Shown piece after piece: positions 28,435 through 30,056 of a DNA stretch of 30,056 nt. The notes beneath the pieces are model-generated. The model made no database searches. It had not been told where the DNA came from and was given only the letters and a program-made list of their open reading frames with translations. Made by a program: the position numbers and the translations under genes. Origin of the DNA: a virus; IMG/VR virus record IMGVR_UViG_3300046007_009942, positions 1 to 30,056 of that record; one strand, written 5' to 3'. Numbering within the stretch: position 1 is the first letter of the stretch; each line of letters opens with the position of its first letter.

Positions 28435-30056
28435 ATAAAATATCATATATATTAGCTAATGAAATATTAAAAGATAATACAACTTTAATATATGGAGGAG
28501 GATTTAAACCTCCTACTAAAGGTCATTTAGCAGTAGTTAAACAATCTTTAGAAAAATATCCTCAGGTAAATAAATACATTATATTTGTAGGATCAGGTAC
28601 TAGAGATGGAATTACCCAAGACCAAGCAGTCCAAGTATGGAACATTTATAAAAAATATCTTCCAGTCAATATGGAAGTTATCCCTGTCCCTTCTCCTATT
28701 AAATCTGTGTTTGATTATTCAAAAGAAAATCCAGATGAAAATATCATATGGATTATAGGAGGGAGACAAGGAAATGAAGATGATTTAAAAGATTTTGTAA
28801 ATCGTACGAAAACAATTGAAAAATACCCTAATATAACTGCTACTAACATTATTACCCCTATATCCAATATTAGTGGTACTAAAGCAAGACAAGCACTAAA
28901 ATCTGGTGATAAATCTGAAATAATAACTTACTTTCCATCCGATATCTCCGAAGATATTGAAAAAATTATAGACATCACTACCCCAGATTTAATAAATGAG
29001 GCTGAAGAATTTGATAAAGTGGATTATTATACTTCATTTATCACTAATGTAGTCCCATCTGATTTTAATGTTTTTAGAGAAGAAAATAGAATCATAGTAG
29101 ATAATATTTTAAATGATACTCAAGAAAATGTGGCCCCTAATCATAAAGGTAAGTCATCTCCATATGGATCAGGGTATAAGAAATTAAATGAAAATACTAT
29201 ACCCTCTATTGATGTAATGCAAAAATGTGCTGAATTAACTCAGCATATGATTGAAAAAGGATTCAATATTAAACCTCTACCATCAGTTAAATTTATAGGT
29301 GATGATGTATCCAATGCAGAAAATTTCTTAGGTAAGACTGCTCATTATGACCCAAATAAAAAAACAATTGTAGTATATACTTATGGGCGTCACCCTAAAG
29401 ATATTGTGCGTTCTTTTTCTCATGAAATGATTCATCACATGCAAAATATTGAAGGTAGATTAGGTGATATTTCTACTACAAATACTCTAGAAGATGATCA
29501 TATAAATAATTTAGAAAAAGAAGCTAATTTGAAAGGCACAATGACATTTAGAAATTGGACTGATAGTTTAAATGAAAAGAAAAATAAAGACCCATTTGGT
29601 ATAAATCAATATGCCCGGGAATTAGCTCAAGGACTAGAAGAACAATCTCAAAATTATGTCATATACTGTGATATGGATGGAGTTATTGCTGACTTTGATA
29701 AAAGATTTATGGAATTAGCCAAAATGAGTCCTGATCAGTATGAACAAAAATATGGTATTGAACAGTTCTGGAATTTTATAGACAATAAAATCGGAGTAAG
29801 ATTTTGGGTAGGGATTCCATGGATGCAAGATGGAAAACAACTATGGGAATATATCAAAAAATATAAACCAACACTACTCTCAGCTCCTTCCCGTAATAAT
29901 GAATCTAGGTTAGGAAAAAGACTATGGGTAAAAAAACATATTCCTGGTGCTAAACTTATATTAGCATCACGAGCTAATAAACAAGATTACTCTAAACCCA
30001 ATGCTATTTTAATTGATGATAGGCCTGATACTATCATAGAATGGGAAAATAAGGGA
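28431..30056 (+). CDS. Multidomain protein: HIGH nucleotidyltransferase, HExxH zincin, HAD nucleotidase (incomplete)
   Basis: At least 542 residues; open to the window edge with no stop seen. Residues 19-32 (LIYGGGFKPPTKGH) are the TxGH form of the HIGH motif of NadD/CoaD-type adenylyl- or cytidylyltransferases, completed by ISGTKAR (147-153). Residues 331-336 (HEMIHH) are an HExxH zinc-protease site with EKEAN about 35 residues later as possible third ligand. From 410 a HAD domain shows YCDMDGVIADF (D414, D416), LLSAPSR (motif II Ser), LWVKKHIP (motif III Lys) and AILIDDRPD (motif IV), resembling 5'(3')-deoxyribonucleotidases. The 4-base overlap couples it to the kinase. Nucleotide or NAD salvage, or RNA-end repair, are the candidate roles. 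Confidence 0.8.
   Translation, partial: MNKISYILANEILKDNTTLIYGGGFKPPTKGHLAVVKQSLEKYPQVNKYIIFVGSGTRDGITQDQAVQVWNIYKKYLPVNMEVIPVPSPIKSVFDYSKENPDENIIWIIGGRQGNEDDLKDFVNRTKTIEKYPNITATNIITPISNISGTKARQALKSGDKSEIITYFPSDISEDIEKIIDITTPDLINEAEEFDKVDYYTSFITNVVPSDFNVFREENRIIVDNILNDTQENVAPNHKGKSSPYGSGYKKLNENTIPSIDVMQKCAELTQHMIEKGFNIKPLPSVKFIGDDVSNAENFLGKTAHYDPNKKTIVVYTYGRHPKDIVRSFSHEMIHHMQNIEGRLGDISTTNTLEDDHINNLEKEANLKGTMTFRNWTDSLNEKKNKDPFGINQYARELAQGLEEQSQNYVIYCDMDGVIADFDKRFMELAKMSPDQYEQKYGIEQFWNFIDNKIGVRFWVGIPWMQDGKQLWEYIKKYKPTLLSAPSRNNESRLGKRLWVKKHIPGAKLILASRANKQDYSKPNAILIDDRPDTIIEWENKG

Overview
The window is a contiguous piece of an AT-rich, T4-like (contractile-tailed) phage genome. The evidence is a large mixed tRNA array, a gp55-type late sigma factor, a baseplate block with recognisable gp5-, gp25- and gp6-type proteins, a T4 gp61-type primase, and tight same-strand gene packing. 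All genes lie on the + strand. Start codons generally lack a Shine-Dalgarno sequence and sit behind A/T-rich tracts, and no tRNA encodes a full CCA end. Both traits fit a phage of a Bacteroidota (flavobacterium-like) host, but this is an inference from style and not from a database match.

Layout: (1) 1-2963, an RNA-rich zone with about 20 tRNA or tRNA-like genes (Thr, Val, Met, Tyr, Arg, Phe, Cys, Asn, Met/Ile2, Trp, Ile, Pro, Ala, Gly, Gln, Ser, His, Ser, plus two over-long elements sharing one acceptor/T-arm half), a probable structured RNA at 165-381, and a few small or broken reading frames. No ordinary Leu, Lys, Asp or Glu tRNA is seen. (2) 3000-5667, small regulatory or nucleic-acid genes: a YkuK/RNase H-like protein, an HD hydrolase, two small membrane/coiled-coil proteins and the late sigma factor. 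(3) 5689-22032, the baseplate/tail block: spike (gp5-like), gp25, gp6, a 1306-residue tail protein with a LamG-like domain, and several large structural proteins, usually joined by 1-8 base overlaps. (4) 22035-24217, DNA metabolism: GIY-YIG-like nuclease, DnaG/gp61-like primase and PD-(D/E)XK nuclease. (5) 24271-30056, accessory genes: a small acidic protein, a strong GNRA-loop terminator, an FAD-dependent dehydrogenase (COG2509-like), a DUF6884-like protein, a RadA/RecA-like ATPase, a P-loop kinase, and an incomplete multidomain protein that leaves the window.

How it fits together: the sigma factor probably directs late transcription of the virion block. A start-proximal TATAATAAAA-type motif recurs before several genes and is the best candidate for its promoter element. 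The least ordinary objects are the C-terminally incomplete fusion at 28431-30056 (HIGH-type nucleotidyltransferase, HExxH metalloprotease-like segment, HAD nucleotidase), translationally coupled to the kinase, and the two abnormal tRNA-like genes at 382-507 and 706-826.
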